Shown piece after piece: positions 27,213 through 36,493 of a DNA stretch of 57,501 nt. The position numbers and the translations under genes were made by a program. Below the pieces are notes generated by a model. The model was not told the origin of the DNA. It searched no databases and was given only the letters and a program-made list of their open reading frames with translations. Numbering within the stretch: position 1 is the first letter of the stretch; every line of letters starts with the position of its first letter. Location of the stretch: positions 1-57,501 of the forward strand of contig CATOKC010000004.1 of NCBI GenBank assembly GCA_951800675.1. The letters are read 5' to 3'. Source of the DNA: an uncultured Oscillibacter sp. GTDB lineage: Bacteria; Bacillota_A; Clostridia; Oscillospirales; Oscillospiraceae.

Positions 27213-27241
27213 GCCCCGCCGTTTGAAACGGCGGGGCTTTT
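27213..27241 (+). terminator. Terminator of rpoN
   Basis: GCCCCGCCGTTT and AAACGGCGGGGC form an almost loop-free stem, then TTTT. May also serve the convergent SLH gene. Confidence 0.8.
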
Positions 27242-27264
27242 GCTTGGACTTGGAGTGTCTGCGC

Positions 27265-28830
27265 TTATTTCGTGGTCTCCTGGGGGGCGGGCGCGTAGGC
27301 GGTCCGGTGCAGGAAGGTCACGATCTGACCCCGGGTGCAGGTCTTTTCGGGCTCGAAGGTGGTGCCGTCTCCGGTGCCGGAGGTGATGCCCTTCTCCACG
27401 GCCCAGGCCACGGCGGCGATGTAATCCGCGTCCTTGTCCACGTCGGTGAAGCTGGCCTCCGCCTCGGTTTCAGGGCTTCCGGCGGCCTGCCAGATGTAGA
27501 GCATAGCCATGGAGCGGGTGCAGGCGGCGTCGGGGTCTCCGTGCTTGTCGGAAACCTCGCTCTCAAACCACGCCAGAGCGGCGTCCCGGTCCTTCACGCC
27601 CTCCTTGGCGCCGGGCTTTCCGTTGGCCCGCCACAGGAAGGTGAGGATGTTGGAGACAGAGCAGGTGTCCCCGGGGCCGAAGGTGGTTTCGGTTTTTCCG
27701 TTGGTAATGCCCTCGGCAACGGCCCAGTCAATGGCCTTGACGAAGGGGGAATCGGCGGCCACGTCGGTAAACTTGGGAGCAACGGGGGTCTCGTCCTTCT
27801 TGTCCTCGGTGGGCTCCTCCGTCCGGGCGCCGGGCTTCACGTTCTGAACCTGGTCCACGTTTTTCTTGGCGTCATAGGTTTCAGAGGCGTCGTAGTTGAA
27901 TTCCAGCTCCGTGGTGATCTTGTCGCTCTTAGGGATGAACCAGATGGCCCCGTCCAGGCTCATGACGCACTCCGCCAGCTCCGTGGCGCCCTGGGGGACC
28001 TCGGCGGCCACGTCCAGCTTGCCGTCCTGGTCAAAGAAGAACATGGTTCCGCAGTTGTTGGCGTCGGGTTTGATGTCCTCGCCCTTCATTTTTTTGTTGG
28101 ACCCGTTGTAGACCACTTTGCAGTCGATGTTGGGGCCCACGCCGCCTTCGCCTTCCTTGGTAGCCAGCTTATAGTCCCAGCGGGAGGCGAAGTAGATGCC
28201 GTTCTCATCGGGTTTCAGCACGGTGCGGATTTCCTTGGTCTCGTCGGTGGTGCCCTTGCACTCCTTGAAGTCCTGAATCAGCTGGACGGAGCCCGCGGGG
28301 GCCTCGGCCTGGGTCTGGGCGGCCTTGTCCAGGGGGAAGGCGTCCACGCTCTTGGCGTCCTCCGGCTTGGCGTCCTTGTACTGGAATTTCACGGCCATCT
28401 CCAGGTCCTCGGTCTTGGGCATGGCGATGACGGTCCAGTTCTCCAGGTCCACCTTGAACTTGGCGACCTTTTTCGCGTCATCCGGGGCGCTTTCGGTGCT
28501 GGTTTCCACCTTGCCGTCTTTTTCAAAGACGCTGACCTTCACGTCCTTCAGGCCGTCCAGCTTCAGCTCCTCGGTTTTGACCTTGTAGTCCTCTCCCTTA
28601 TAGGTGACGGTGAGGCTGATGTTTTCCACCTCGTACTTCCAGGGGGAGATGTAGTAGCCGCCCTCTACGTCCACGTAGGTGGCGGTTCCCTTGCTGTCCT
28701 CCACGCCTTCGGTCTGGAAGTCGTGCTTGACCTTCATTTCCTTGGCGGTGTAGATGGTGCTGGCATAGGCCGCCGGGAGCAGGGCGCAGAGCATGGCCAG
28801 CGTGAGAAACAGGGACAAAAACTTTTTCAT
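27265..28830 (-). CDS. Secreted S-layer homology (SLH) domain protein
   Basis: 521 residues. Signal peptide MKKFLSLFLTLAMLCALLP...A (cleavage near residue 24), then ~320 residues of unrecognised beta-rich repeats with several similar 'DLENWTVIAMPKTEDLEMAVKF'-like units (mentions of strong Lys/Asp content), and three SLH modules from about residue 350 to the end (TDVAADSPFVKAIDWAVAEG; AAVAWAVEKGITSGTGDG). SLH modules bind pyruvylated secondary cell-wall polymer, so it is probably attached to the wall. A pyruvyl transferase homologue exists at 1417-3720, which could supply the ligand; that link is inference. Confidence 0.85.
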   Translation of the reverse strand: MKKFLSLFLTLAMLCALLPAAYASTIYTAKEMKVKHDFQTEGVEDSKGTATYVDVEGGYYISPWKYEVENISLTVTYKGEDYKVKTEELKLDGLKDVKVSVFEKDGKVETSTESAPDDAKKVAKFKVDLENWTVIAMPKTEDLEMAVKFQYKDAKPEDAKSVDAFPLDKAAQTQAEAPAGSVQLIQDFKECKGTTDETKEIRTVLKPDENGIYFASRWDYKLATKEGEGGVGPNIDCKVVYNGSNKKMKGEDIKPDANNCGTMFFFDQDGKLDVAAEVPQGATELAECVMSLDGAIWFIPKSDKITTELEFNYDASETYDAKKNVDQVQNVKPGARTEEPTEDKKDETPVAPKFTDVAADSPFVKAIDWAVAEGITNGKTETTFGPGDTCSVSNILTFLWRANGKPGAKEGVKDRDAALAWFESEVSDKHGDPDAACTRSMAMLYIWQAAGSPETEAEASFTDVDKDADYIAAVAWAVEKGITSGTGDGTTFEPEKTCTRGQIVTFLHRTAYAPAPQETTK

Positions 28831-28892
28831 TGGTATGCCTCCATTCGATTTGGGAGGGCCTTCCGCCGATATCCCAGTTTAAAGTACCTTCC

Positions 28893-28921
28893 AGTATAGC
28901 ACCGGAAAATGTCATTTTCAA
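28893..28921 (-). promoter_or_regulatory. Promoter of the SLH gene
   Basis: Minus strand: TTGAAA, 17 bases, TATACT. Leader about 55 nt. Confidence 0.7.
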
Positions 28922-29000
28922 TGCGCCTACAGCCAAAATACAAACGTTTGCCTTGTGTATATTTACGATATTTTCGAGTTTTTTTGCGGGAGCGCGCTGG

Positions 29001-29036
29001 GGAAAAGCCCCCCGCGCCGCTGGCGCGGGGGGCTTT
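29001..29036 (-). terminator. Terminator of serC-serA-sdaA
   Basis: Fifteen-base GC-rich arms around GCT; minus strand continues into TTTT. Confidence 0.75.
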
Positions 29037-29054
29037 CGTTTCGCGGTCTCCGGC

Positions 29055-30260
29055 TCATCCCCGCCGGGAGTACAGCCGGGCAAGCCCCCCCTCGGAGGTC
29101 TCCCGGTAGCTCCGGTTCAGGTGGATGCCGGTTTCGTACATGGTCTTGAGCACCATGTCATAGCTGATGCGCCGTGTCTCCGCCAGGAAGTAGGCCAGGT
29201 TCGCGGAGTTGATGGCCCGCATGGCCGCCACGGCGTTGCGCTCGATGCAGGGAATCTGGACCAGGCCGCAGATGGGGTCGCAGGTAAGGCCCAGGTGGTG
29301 TTCCAGGGCCACCTCGGCGGCGTACTCGATGCGCTTGACGGAGTAGCCGAAGAGCTGGCCCAGGGCGGCGGCGGCCATGGCGCAGGCCACGCCGATTTCC
29401 GCCTGACAGCCGCACTCCGCCCCGGAGACGGAGGCGTTTTGCTTGGCCAGGGCGCCAAAGAGCCCCGCCACCCCCAGGGCGTGGGCCACGTCCAAATCGC
29501 TGAGGCCCCGCTTGTCCTGGAAGTAGTACAGCACCGCCGGCAGCACGCCGCAGGAGCCGCAGGTGGGAGCGGTGGCAATGAGGCCGTTGTCCGCGTTTTG
29601 CTCCGACACGGCGTAGGCGTAGGAGCAGACCCGCTGGCACTCGATGATCTCCGGGTGCTTGTTCACCAAAATGTGGTCGTGAATGGATTTGGCTTTGCGC
29701 TCGATGTGGAGCCCGCCGGGCAGCTCTCCGGAGGCGGCCAGCCCCTCCTGAATGGAGCGCTGCATAACGGACCAGATTTCCAGCAGGTCCTCCCAGATGC
29801 CCGCCCCCTCGTTCAGCTCCACGTAGTCCGTGAGGCTGATGTAGCGGAACTCGCAGAACTCCTTGATTTCGGCGAAGGAGTTTTCAAAATAGGTCTCCTG
29901 CTCCTGCCCCGGGGCGGGGCGACCCTCCCACTCCAGGTCCCCGCCGCCCACGCTGTAAACCCGCTGGGTGCGCAGCTCCTGCCCGCCCCGGAGGGCGGTG
30001 AGGTCCAGGGTGTTGGGGTGCTGTTCCATCGTCTCTTGGGAAAAGACAATCTCCGCCGGAAGAGGGGAGAAGGTCTCCGCCAAAATGCGGTCCGTGCCGT
30101 GGCCCTTCCCGGTTTTGGACAGGGACCCGTACAGCACCGCCCGGTAGGCGTCCGCCTCCGGCGTCTCCTGCCGGAAGAGGGCGGCGGCCCGGGCGGGGCC
30201 CATGGTGTGGGAGCTGGAGGGCCCCCGGCCCACCTTGTATACGTCGTGAATGGATCTCAT
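29055..30260 (-). CDS. sdaA: L-serine ammonia-lyase, single-chain iron-sulfur type
   Basis: 401 residues from the ATG at 30260; a TTG three codons earlier is too close to AGGAG. N-terminal beta domain begins MRSIHDVYKVGRGPSSSHTMGP (SSSHT motif). The catalytic domain has the cluster cysteines in TCGSCGVLP, GAECGCQAE and CDPICGLVQIPC. Converts L-serine to pyruvate and ammonia; oxygen-sensitive [4Fe-4S]. It is the last gene of an operon that also makes serine precursors. Confidence 0.92.
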   Translation of the reverse strand: MRSIHDVYKVGRGPSSSHTMGPARAAALFRQETPEADAYRAVLYGSLSKTGKGHGTDRILAETFSPLPAEIVFSQETMEQHPNTLDLTALRGGQELRTQRVYSVGGGDLEWEGRPAPGQEQETYFENSFAEIKEFCEFRYISLTDYVELNEGAGIWEDLLEIWSVMQRSIQEGLAASGELPGGLHIERKAKSIHDHILVNKHPEIIECQRVCSYAYAVSEQNADNGLIATAPTCGSCGVLPAVLYYFQDKRGLSDLDVAHALGVAGLFGALAKQNASVSGAECGCQAEIGVACAMAAAALGQLFGYSVKRIEYAAEVALEHHLGLTCDPICGLVQIPCIERNAVAAMRAINSANLAYFLAETRRISYDMVLKTMYETGIHLNRSYRETSEGGLARLYSRRG

Positions 30261-30287
30261 AGCTTCCAAATACTCCTGTGTGTGAGG

Positions 30288-31205
30288 TCAGGGGGCGAAG
30301 CCCTCCACAATGTCCACCAGCTCCTGGCCGATGCGGGCTTGGGCCTCCCGGGTTCCTGCGCCGATGTGGGGGGTGCAGGAGACCGCCGGGTGCGTGGCCA
30401 GGGCCCAGTTGGGGTCCTTCTCGCTCATCCACACGTCCAGCCCCGCCGCCCGGACCTTGCCGGATTCCAGGGCCTCCAAAAGGGCCCCCTCGTCCACGTT
30501 GCTGCCCCGGGAGACGTTGACAATCACCACGCCGTCCTTCATCTTTCCCAGGCTCTCCCGGTCCACCAGAGCCTTGTCCCCGCCGGGGGCGCAGAGAATC
30601 AGCACGTCGGAGCCCGCCAGCAACTCGTCCATGGAGACAAACTTCATGGTCTCGCACTCGCAGCCCTCGGGCTTGTTGCGGTGGACGGTGGAGAGGACCT
30701 TCATCCCCAGGGCCTGGCACTTGTCGCCCACCATCCGGCCGATGCGGCCGTAGCCGATGATTCCGGCGGTTTTGCCGGAGAGCTCAAAGCCCTTGGAATA
30801 GGCCTTCTTCTCCCACTTGTTCTCCCGCATGGTGTGCCCGGCGATGGAGATGTTCCGGGCGCAGGAGAAGAGGAGGGCCAGGGCCAGCTCCGCCACGGCG
30901 TTGGAGGAGGCCCGGGGGGTGTTCCGCACGGCGATGCCCGCCGCCTCGGCATAGGGAATGGCGATGTTGTCCATGCCCACGCCCGCCCGGACGATGAGCC
31001 GGAGCCGCCCGCCCTTGGCGGCGTCAATCTGGGGCTCCTTGATTTTGGTGGCGGAGCGGATAATCACCGCGTCAAAGTCCCGCAGGGCGGGGCCCAGGGC
31101 GTCGGACTCATAGAACTGCTCCACCACCTCACAGCCGTCCGCCCGGAGCTTCGCCACGGCGGAGGCGTCCATGCCGTCGGTGACCAATACGCGCTTTAAC
31201 ATCAT
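30288..31205 (-). CDS. serA: D-3-phosphoglycerate dehydrogenase, short form
   Basis: 305 residues, start at 31205 behind GAAAGGGG. Rossmann motif IGYGRIGRMVG (~residue 145), catalytic Arg in NVSRGSNVDEGAL and His in CTPHIGAGT. The long ASB/ACT regulatory domains of E. coli-type SerA are absent, so serine feedback by ACT is not expected. First step of serine synthesis from 3-phosphoglycerate. Confidence 0.9.
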   Translation of the reverse strand: MMLKRVLVTDGMDASAVAKLRADGCEVVEQFYESDALGPALRDFDAVIIRSATKIKEPQIDAAKGGRLRLIVRAGVGMDNIAIPYAEAAGIAVRNTPRASSNAVAELALALLFSCARNISIAGHTMRENKWEKKAYSKGFELSGKTAGIIGYGRIGRMVGDKCQALGMKVLSTVHRNKPEGCECETMKFVSMDELLAGSDVLILCAPGGDKALVDRESLGKMKDGVVIVNVSRGSNVDEGALLEALESGKVRAAGLDVWMSEKDPNWALATHPAVSCTPHIGAGTREAQARIGQELVDIVEGFAP

Positions 31206-31476
31206 AATTGTACCCCTTTCGTATCCGGCACACCCCAGGGGTGCCAATGTCGGAAAACCCTCACGCCCATTGGGGGACAGGCGTGTCCGGCAGCCCGGAA
31301 GGGGGTCCAGGGGCGCTCCCCTGGTTTTCCGCCTTTAGCGGAAAATAAATTTGAATCATTTTCCTGACGACATGCGCGTCAGGAAAATACCAAGACTCCA
31401 GCCGCCTTGGGCGGCGGCGCCAGTCCGCGGACTGGTGAGGGGGAATCTAAAGGGGGGACGAAGTCCCCTCTTTAAT
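31206..31476. other. serC-serA spacer with multiple hairpins
   Basis: 271 bases inside the operon. Perfect 12-bp hairpin with arms 31358-31369 and 31377-31388; a TTTTCCGC/GCGGAAAA hairpin near 31325-31345; GGGGGAC-type stem at 31451-31475 near the serC stop. No ORF. May be a partial terminator or RNA-processing region. Confidence 0.5.
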
Positions 31477-32565
31477 TCAACTGTGCTCCGCCTCGTACTT
31501 CTTGAGGAACTCCACCAGGGCCTCCACGCCCTCCTTGGGCATGGCGTTGTAGATGGAGGCCCGGAGGCCGCCCACGCTCTTGTGGCCCTTGAGGTTGTCA
31601 AAGCCCGCCGCCTTGGAAGCCGCCACCACATCGGCGTCCTGCTCCTTCGTGGGGGTGACGAAGGGCACGTTCATGAGGGAACGGTCCTCCTTCCGCACGG
31701 CCCCGGTGAAGAGCTTGGACTGGTCCAGGAAGTCGTAGAGAATCTTCGCCTTTTCCTCGTTGCGTTTGTTCATCGCCTCCAGGCCGCCGTTATCAAGGAG
31801 GTACTTGAAGACCTTTCCACAGCAGTAGATGGCCCAGCAGTTGGGGGTGTTGTAGAGGGAGTCGTTGTCCGCGTGGGTCTTATAGCTCATATAGGTAGGC
31901 ACGAACCCCGGAAGGTCGTCCCGCGGCAGGTCCTCCCGGATGATGACCACCGCCATGCCCGCCGGGCCCACGTTCTTCTGCACGCCGCCCCAGATGAGGC
32001 CGTACCGGCTCACGTCGCAGGGGCGGGAGAGGAACATGCTGGACTGGTCGGACACCAGCACCTTCCCCTTGGTGTCGGGGAGGTTGAAATAGGTGGTGCC
32101 GTTGATGGTCTCGTTTTCGCAGATATACACATAGTCCGCGTTGTTCGGGATGTCCAGATTGGAGCAGTCCGGGATATAGGAGAAGTTCTTGTCGGCGGAG
32201 GAGGCCACGATCTTGACCTCGCCGTATTTCTTCGCCTCGGCGATGGCCTTTTTGGACCAGGCGCCGGTCTCCACGTAGCAGGCCACCCCGTTTCTCATCA
32301 GGTTCATGGCCACCATGGCGAACTGGACCGTGCCGCCGCCCTGGATGAAGAGGACCTTGTAGTTGTCGGGAATGCCCATGAGCTTGCGGAGGTCCGCCTC
32401 CGCCTCGTCCCGAATCTGCTGGAACACCTTGCTCCGGTGGCTCATCTCCATGACGCACATGCCGCTTCCCCGGTAGTTCATCATCTCGGCGGCGATCTCC
32501 TCCAGCACGGGCTCCGGCATCATGGCGGGTCCGGCGGAGAAGTTATAGGTACGGCCGTATTTCAT
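31477..32565 (-). CDS. serC: Phosphoserine aminotransferase
   Basis: 362 residues, start at 32565 behind GGAGG. PLP class V fold: YNFSAGPAMMPEPVLEE, EMSHRSKVF, FIQGGGTVQFA; PLP lysine in LIWGGVQKNVGPAGM. Converts 3-phosphohydroxypyruvate and glutamate to phosphoserine. First gene of serC-serA-sdaA. Confidence 0.95.
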   Translation of the reverse strand: MKYGRTYNFSAGPAMMPEPVLEEIAAEMMNYRGSGMCVMEMSHRSKVFQQIRDEAEADLRKLMGIPDNYKVLFIQGGGTVQFAMVAMNLMRNGVACYVETGAWSKKAIAEAKKYGEVKIVASSADKNFSYIPDCSNLDIPNNADYVYICENETINGTTYFNLPDTKGKVLVSDQSSMFLSRPCDVSRYGLIWGGVQKNVGPAGMAVVIIREDLPRDDLPGFVPTYMSYKTHADNDSLYNTPNCWAIYCCGKVFKYLLDNGGLEAMNKRNEEKAKILYDFLDQSKLFTGAVRKEDRSLMNVPFVTPTKEQDADVVAASKAAGFDNLKGHKSVGGLRASIYNAMPKEGVEALVEFLKKYEAEHS

Positions 32566-32631
32566 AGCGCTTTCCTCCATTCAAGCATTTTCACAAGTTT
32601 CGCCCCGGAAGGGGGGCGCTTTCCTGTCTAT

Positions 32632-32660
32632 AGTATACAGGATTTCCCAGAGGGAATCAA
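32632..32660 (-). promoter_or_regulatory. Promoter of serC
   Basis: Minus strand: TTGATT, 17 bases, TATACT. Confidence 0.7.
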
Positions 32661-32714
32661 CCGTATCCATAAATTTTGTGGGCCAAGGGTAAATTTCTTT
32701 CTTTTTGCGCCCGC

Positions 32715-32743
32715 TTGCATTCCGGGGCAAACCCCTGTATACT
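32715..32743 (+). promoter_or_regulatory. Promoter of the ClC gene
   Basis: TTGCAT at 32715-32720, 17 bases, TATACT at 32738-32743. Confidence 0.7.
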
Positions 32744-32798
32744 GAAAAAAACTTGTTTAGAACGCCCCGCCCTCCGGCGGGGGCGGCGGAGGAAGCCT

Positions 32799-34098
32799 AT
32801 GACGTGGGACAACATCAAGCAGGACCTGCGGTCCCGGTGGGGCCTGACCCTGCTGTATGCCCGGGCCCTGGGGAAGTGGCTGCTGCTGGCCACGGCGGCG
32901 GGGACCTCCTGCGGTCTGGTGGGCACGGCCTTCCACATGGCCGTGGAATTTGTGACGGAGCTCCGGGGGGAATTTTCCTGGCTGCTGTATCTCCTGCCCC
33001 TGGCGGGCCTGGCCATTGTGGGGCTTTACAAGCTCCTGGGCACCGAGGGCCAGGGAACCAACGACATCTTCGATCAGGTGCGCCTGGGGGGCCGCATCTC
33101 CCTGCTGCTGGTCCCGGCCATCTTTTTGGGCACGGTGATCACCCACCTCTGCGGCGGCTCCGCCGGGCGGGAGGGGGCGGCCCTTCAAATGGGGGGCTCT
33201 CTGGGCTATCGGGTGGGACGGCTCTTCGGCTTTGACGAGCGGGACCTGCGCGTCGCCACCACCACGGGCATGGCGGCCTTCTTCACCGCCCTTTTCGGCA
33301 CGCCTCTGGCGGCGGCGGTATTCTCCATCGCCGTGGTCAGCGTGGATTCCTTCTACCACGCCGCCTTCTTCCCCTCTCTCATCGGGGCTCTGGAGGCCTA
33401 TGGCATCTCCCGGCTGCTGGGGGTGGTCCCCACCTCCTTCGCCGTGGAGGCCCCGGCCCTCTCTGCGGCTCTGCTGAGCCGGGCGGGGGTGCTGGCGGGG
33501 CTGTGCGGGCTGCTGTCCGTGGTGTTCTGCGGCGCCATCCGCCTGACGGAGCACCAGCTTCAACGGCGGATTCCCAATCCCTGGCTCCGGGCCTTCGCCG
33601 GGGGCTGCGCCGTGGTCCTCCTCACCTGGCTTTGCGGGACCGCGGACTACAACGGCGCGGGGATGGCGGTCATCGCCGCCGCCGTGGAGGAGGGGACCGT
33701 CCGGCCCGCCGCCTTCGTCTGGAAGCTCCTGTTCACCGCCGTCACCCTGGGAGCGGGGTTCAAGGGCGGGGAGGTGGTGCCCTCCTTCTTCGTGGGGGCG
33801 GCCTTCGGCTGCGCCGTCGGGCTTTGCCGCGGCGCTGGGCCTCGCGTCCGTGTTCTGCGGGGCCACCAACTGCCCCCTGGCCGCCATCGCCCTGGCCATC
33901 GAGCTGTTTGGCAGCGGAGGGCTTTTGTACTACGCCCTGGCCTGCTGCGTCAGCTACGTCCTCTCCGGCTACGGGGGGCTGTACTCCAGCCAGACCATTC
34001 TCCATTCCAAGCTCAAGGGCCGGTATATCAACGTACATGCCAACGACCAGGCTGTGGAGCGGACCGCCGCGGCCCAGGAGCCCGCGTCCGTCACGTGA
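32799..34098 (+). pseudogene. ClC-family chloride (or fluoride) channel/antiporter, frameshifted
   Basis: Start at 32799 behind GGAGGAAG. Hydrophobic throughout; ClC signature GGSAGREGAALQMGGS and LFGTPLAAAVFS. The reading frame continues to about 33815 (VVPSFFVGAAFGCA) and then resumes in the next frame as SGFAAALGLASVFCGATNCPL-like sequence, the expected last ClC helices, ending at 34098. Compared with relatives, roughly eight residues (like VGPLLGLP) are missing at the junction, which fits a 23-base deletion. Either a real lesion or a sequencing/assembly error in a GC-rich stretch. Ion specificity cannot be decided. Confidence 0.8.
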
Positions 34099-34165
34099 TT
34101 CACATAAAACGCGCCTCCCGCGGCATACTGTCATCAACCGACATTTGCCATGGGAGGCGTTTTGT

Positions 34166-34876
34166 ATGCAGCTTTTGCGAGATATCGGCATGACCGCCCT
34201 GACCACCCTGCTGTCCATCCTGGCCCTGTTCCTCCTCACCAAGCTGATGGGGGCCAAGCAGGTGTCCCAAATGACCATGTTCGACTATGTGGTGGGCATC
34301 ACCATCGGCTCCGCCGCCGCCGAGCTGGCCACCGAATTGGAGGAGCCCCACAAGCCCCTCACCGCCCTGATTGTCTATGGGCTGGTGGCCGCGGGCATCT
34401 CCCTGCTCACCAGCAAGTCCCTGAAAGCCCGGGCCCTGATCACCGGGAAGCCCCTGGTCCTTTTGGAGGACGGGGTCATCTACCGGGAGAACCTGAAAAA
34501 GGCCAAGCTGGACCTGAACGAGTTTCTGACCTACTGCCGCATCGGCGGCTGGTTCGACCTCAGCCAGCTCCAGACCGCCGTATTCGAGCACAACGGCACC
34601 GTCAGCTTCCTGCCCAAGGAGGCGGACCGCCCCGCCACCCCGGCGGATTTGAACAAGAATCCCGCCCAGTCCCAGGTCCAGACTCCCTTTGTCATGGACG
34701 GGAAGCTGCTCTCCGGCAACCTCCGCCAGGCGGGGAAGGAGGACGAGTGGGTCCGCCGAGCCCTCCTCCGCCAGGGCTACCGGAACGAGGGGGAGGTCTT
34801 TCTGGCCCTCTGGGGCGGGGGAGAGGATTTGACGGTGTTTCCTATGGATCCGAAGCGGGGCAGGGAAATGGCCTGA
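34166..34876 (+). CDS. DUF421/YetF-family membrane protein
   Basis: 236 residues, start behind GGGAGG. Three N-terminal membrane segments (~residues 8-80), then the cytoplasmic DUF421 domain (GKPLVLLEDGVIYRENLKKA; LDLNEFLTYCRIGGWFDLSQLQTAVFE). Families of this type occur in spore-formers and are linked to germinant receptor complexes and stress; function not established here. It lies 67 bases after the ClC remnant. Confidence 0.85.
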   Translation: MQLLRDIGMTALTTLLSILALFLLTKLMGAKQVSQMTMFDYVVGITIGSAAAELATELEEPHKPLTALIVYGLVAAGISLLTSKSLKARALITGKPLVLLEDGVIYRENLKKAKLDLNEFLTYCRIGGWFDLSQLQTAVFEHNGTVSFLPKEADRPATPADLNKNPAQSQVQTPFVMDGKLLSGNLRQAGKEDEWVRRALLRQGYRNEGEVFLALWGGGEDLTVFPMDPKRGREMA

Positions 34877-35004
34877 CCAGGGGGTCAGGCCCCACAAGGA
34901 AGGTGCATACTCCTGCCCAGGTTACAGCATTTCGGGCTTATTGCTGCTGGTGTTTCTGTAGAACGGAAATCTGTCTTTGTGGGGCCTGTGCCCCTGCACA
35001 GGCC
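34867..35004. repeat. Two family B palindromes in the 34877-35025 gap
   Basis: GGCCTGACC/GGTCAGGCC hairpin at 34870-34891 and GGCCTGTGC/GCACAGGCC hairpin at 34983-35004, in opposite orientation (…CCCCACA and TGTGGGG outside). Together with the sequence between them they resemble a miniature inverted-repeat element of about 140 bp. Confidence 0.6.
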
Positions 35005-35025
35005 ATCCTCCGGCCTCCTCCGGGC

Positions 35026-35682
35026 TCAGTGGGAGAGGATAAACTCCTCCAGCTCCTCCGGGGTTTTCACCACAGCCACCGCCCCGGCCTCCTCCAGCTC
35101 CCCCGGCGGGGCGTAGCCGAAGAACTCCACCCCGGCGCAGTCCACGCCGCAGGCCCGGGCCCCCAGCACGTCGAATTTCCGGTCCCCCACCATCAGCACC
35201 TGGGGAAGGTCCCGCTCCGTCAGGCCCAGCTGCCGCATGGCCTCCCGGACCACGTCCTCCTTTTCCCAGTCCCCGTGGGGCGGACTTCCCACCAGGGCGG
35301 AGAGGTGGGGCGTGAAGCCGAACCGGGCGCAGATGGAAACGCACAGGTTCTCCGGCTTGGAGGAGGCCAGGGCCAGCACATAGCCCCGCTCCTTCAAGCG
35401 GCCCATGACGGCTTCCATGCCCGGGGCCGCCCGGTTCTCATACTGGCCCACGGGCTCGTAAATCAGGCGGAAGCGCTCCACCGCCTCCGCCGCCTTCTCC
35501 GGGCTGTAGCCGCAAAAGCGCGTAAAGGAATCCTGAAGGGGCGGGCCGATGAAGCGGAGCAGGGTTTCCTCCTCCGGCACCGGGCCGCCGTAACCCAGGA
35601 TGGTCTCCCGGACACAGTGGACAATGCCCTCCCGGGAGTCCGTCAGAGTCCCGTCCAGGTCAAAGAGCAGATAACGGTACAT
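35026..35682 (-). CDS. HAD-family phosphatase, phosphoglycolate phosphatase-like
   Basis: 218 residues. Motif I FDLDGTLTDS, motif II ALASSK, motif III lysine in KEDVV, motif IV VGDRKFDVLGA. The helical cap is of the Gph/PpaX/beta-phosphoglucomutase type. Starts one base from the stop of the upstream MBL gene, so they form an operon. Confidence 0.85.
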   Translation of the reverse strand: MYRYLLFDLDGTLTDSREGIVHCVRETILGYGGPVPEEETLLRFIGPPLQDSFTRFCGYSPEKAAEAVERFRLIYEPVGQYENRAAPGMEAVMGRLKERGYVLALASSKPENLCVSICARFGFTPHLSALVGSPPHGDWEKEDVVREAMRQLGLTERDLPQVLMVGDRKFDVLGARACGVDCAGVEFFGYAPPGELEEAGAVAVVKTPEELEEFILSH

Positions 35683-35683
35683 A

Positions 35684-36430
35684 TCACGCCTCCTCGCAGT
35701 ATTGGGGAACCACCACGCCCCGGGCGGTTCCGTCCACCTCCAGGAGTGGGCCCTCCAGCCGCCGGACGGCCCCGGCGGGCCACAGGGACAGGAAGTCCTC
35801 CACCCCCGCCACGTTGGGCAAACCGTAGGGGGCGTGCCGGTAGTGCATGGGGATGACGCACTTGGGATTCAGGGCCTCGCGGACGGCCTTGGCCCCCTTG
35901 GCGTCCACAGTGTAGACCCCGCCCACGGGGACCAGCGCCAGGTCCAGGGGGCCGATGGCCTCCACCTGCTCCGGCGAGAGCGGGTGCCCCAGGTCCCCCA
36001 GGTGGGCGATGGTGACGCCGCCCGCCGAGAGGATATGGATGGTGTTGGTCCCCCGGAGGGCCCCGCCCTGATCATCGTGGAAGGTCTCCACGGCGCGGAT
36101 GGTGAAGGGGCAGGGGCCGTCGAAGGGGACCACCTCCGCCTGGTCCACGGCGTTGTGGTCAAAGTGGCTGTGGCTGCAAAGAATCTTGTGGACCGGAAGC
36201 CGGAATTCCTGGTGCTCCCCGCCCTCCCGGACGATGGTCATCCGGACCTTGCGCGTTACGGTGTAACCGCCCTTTGCCTCCCAGCGGGCGCGCTGCTCCC
36301 AATCTGCCGCCCGGGAGGCGGTCTCCAGCAGGGAGGGGTAGCCCTCCACGCCGGTATAGGGGTCCAGCAGAATCCGATAGCCCTCCTGCTCCACGGCGAA
36401 GCAGGCGTGGCCCAGCCAGGTGAGTTTCAT
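35684..36430 (-). CDS. MBL-fold metal-dependent hydrolase (UlaG-like)
   Basis: 248 residues. N-terminal TWLGHACFAVEQEG and HSHFDHN (HxHxDH) are typical of UlaG/YtkL-type hydrolases; IAHLGDLGH and VIPMHYRH complete the metal site. Substrate unknown. Confidence 0.85.
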   Translation of the reverse strand: MKLTWLGHACFAVEQEGYRILLDPYTGVEGYPSLLETASRAADWEQRARWEAKGGYTVTRKVRMTIVREGGEHQEFRLPVHKILCSHSHFDHNAVDQAEVVPFDGPCPFTIRAVETFHDDQGGALRGTNTIHILSAGGVTIAHLGDLGHPLSPEQVEAIGPLDLALVPVGGVYTVDAKGAKAVREALNPKCVIPMHYRHAPYGLPNVAGVEDFLSLWPAGAVRRLEGPLLEVDGTARGVVVPQYCEEA

Positions 36431-36455
36431 ATGTATTTCCTCCTTGCGGGTTTTG

Positions 36456-36485
36456 AAAAATAGGGGGCGGGTTGAACCCGCCCCT
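36456..36485 (-). terminator. Terminator of the DUF4349 gene
   Basis: GGGGCGGG/CCCGCCCC stem, five-base loop, then CTATTTTT on the minus strand. Confidence 0.8.
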
Positions 36486-36493
36486 TTAGTATA

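Noticed and set aside
30278..31199. Plus-strand ORFs opposite serA and sdaA
   Set aside because: Long antisense frames are common in GC-rich coding DNA; the translations are low-complexity Gly/Pro/His-rich.
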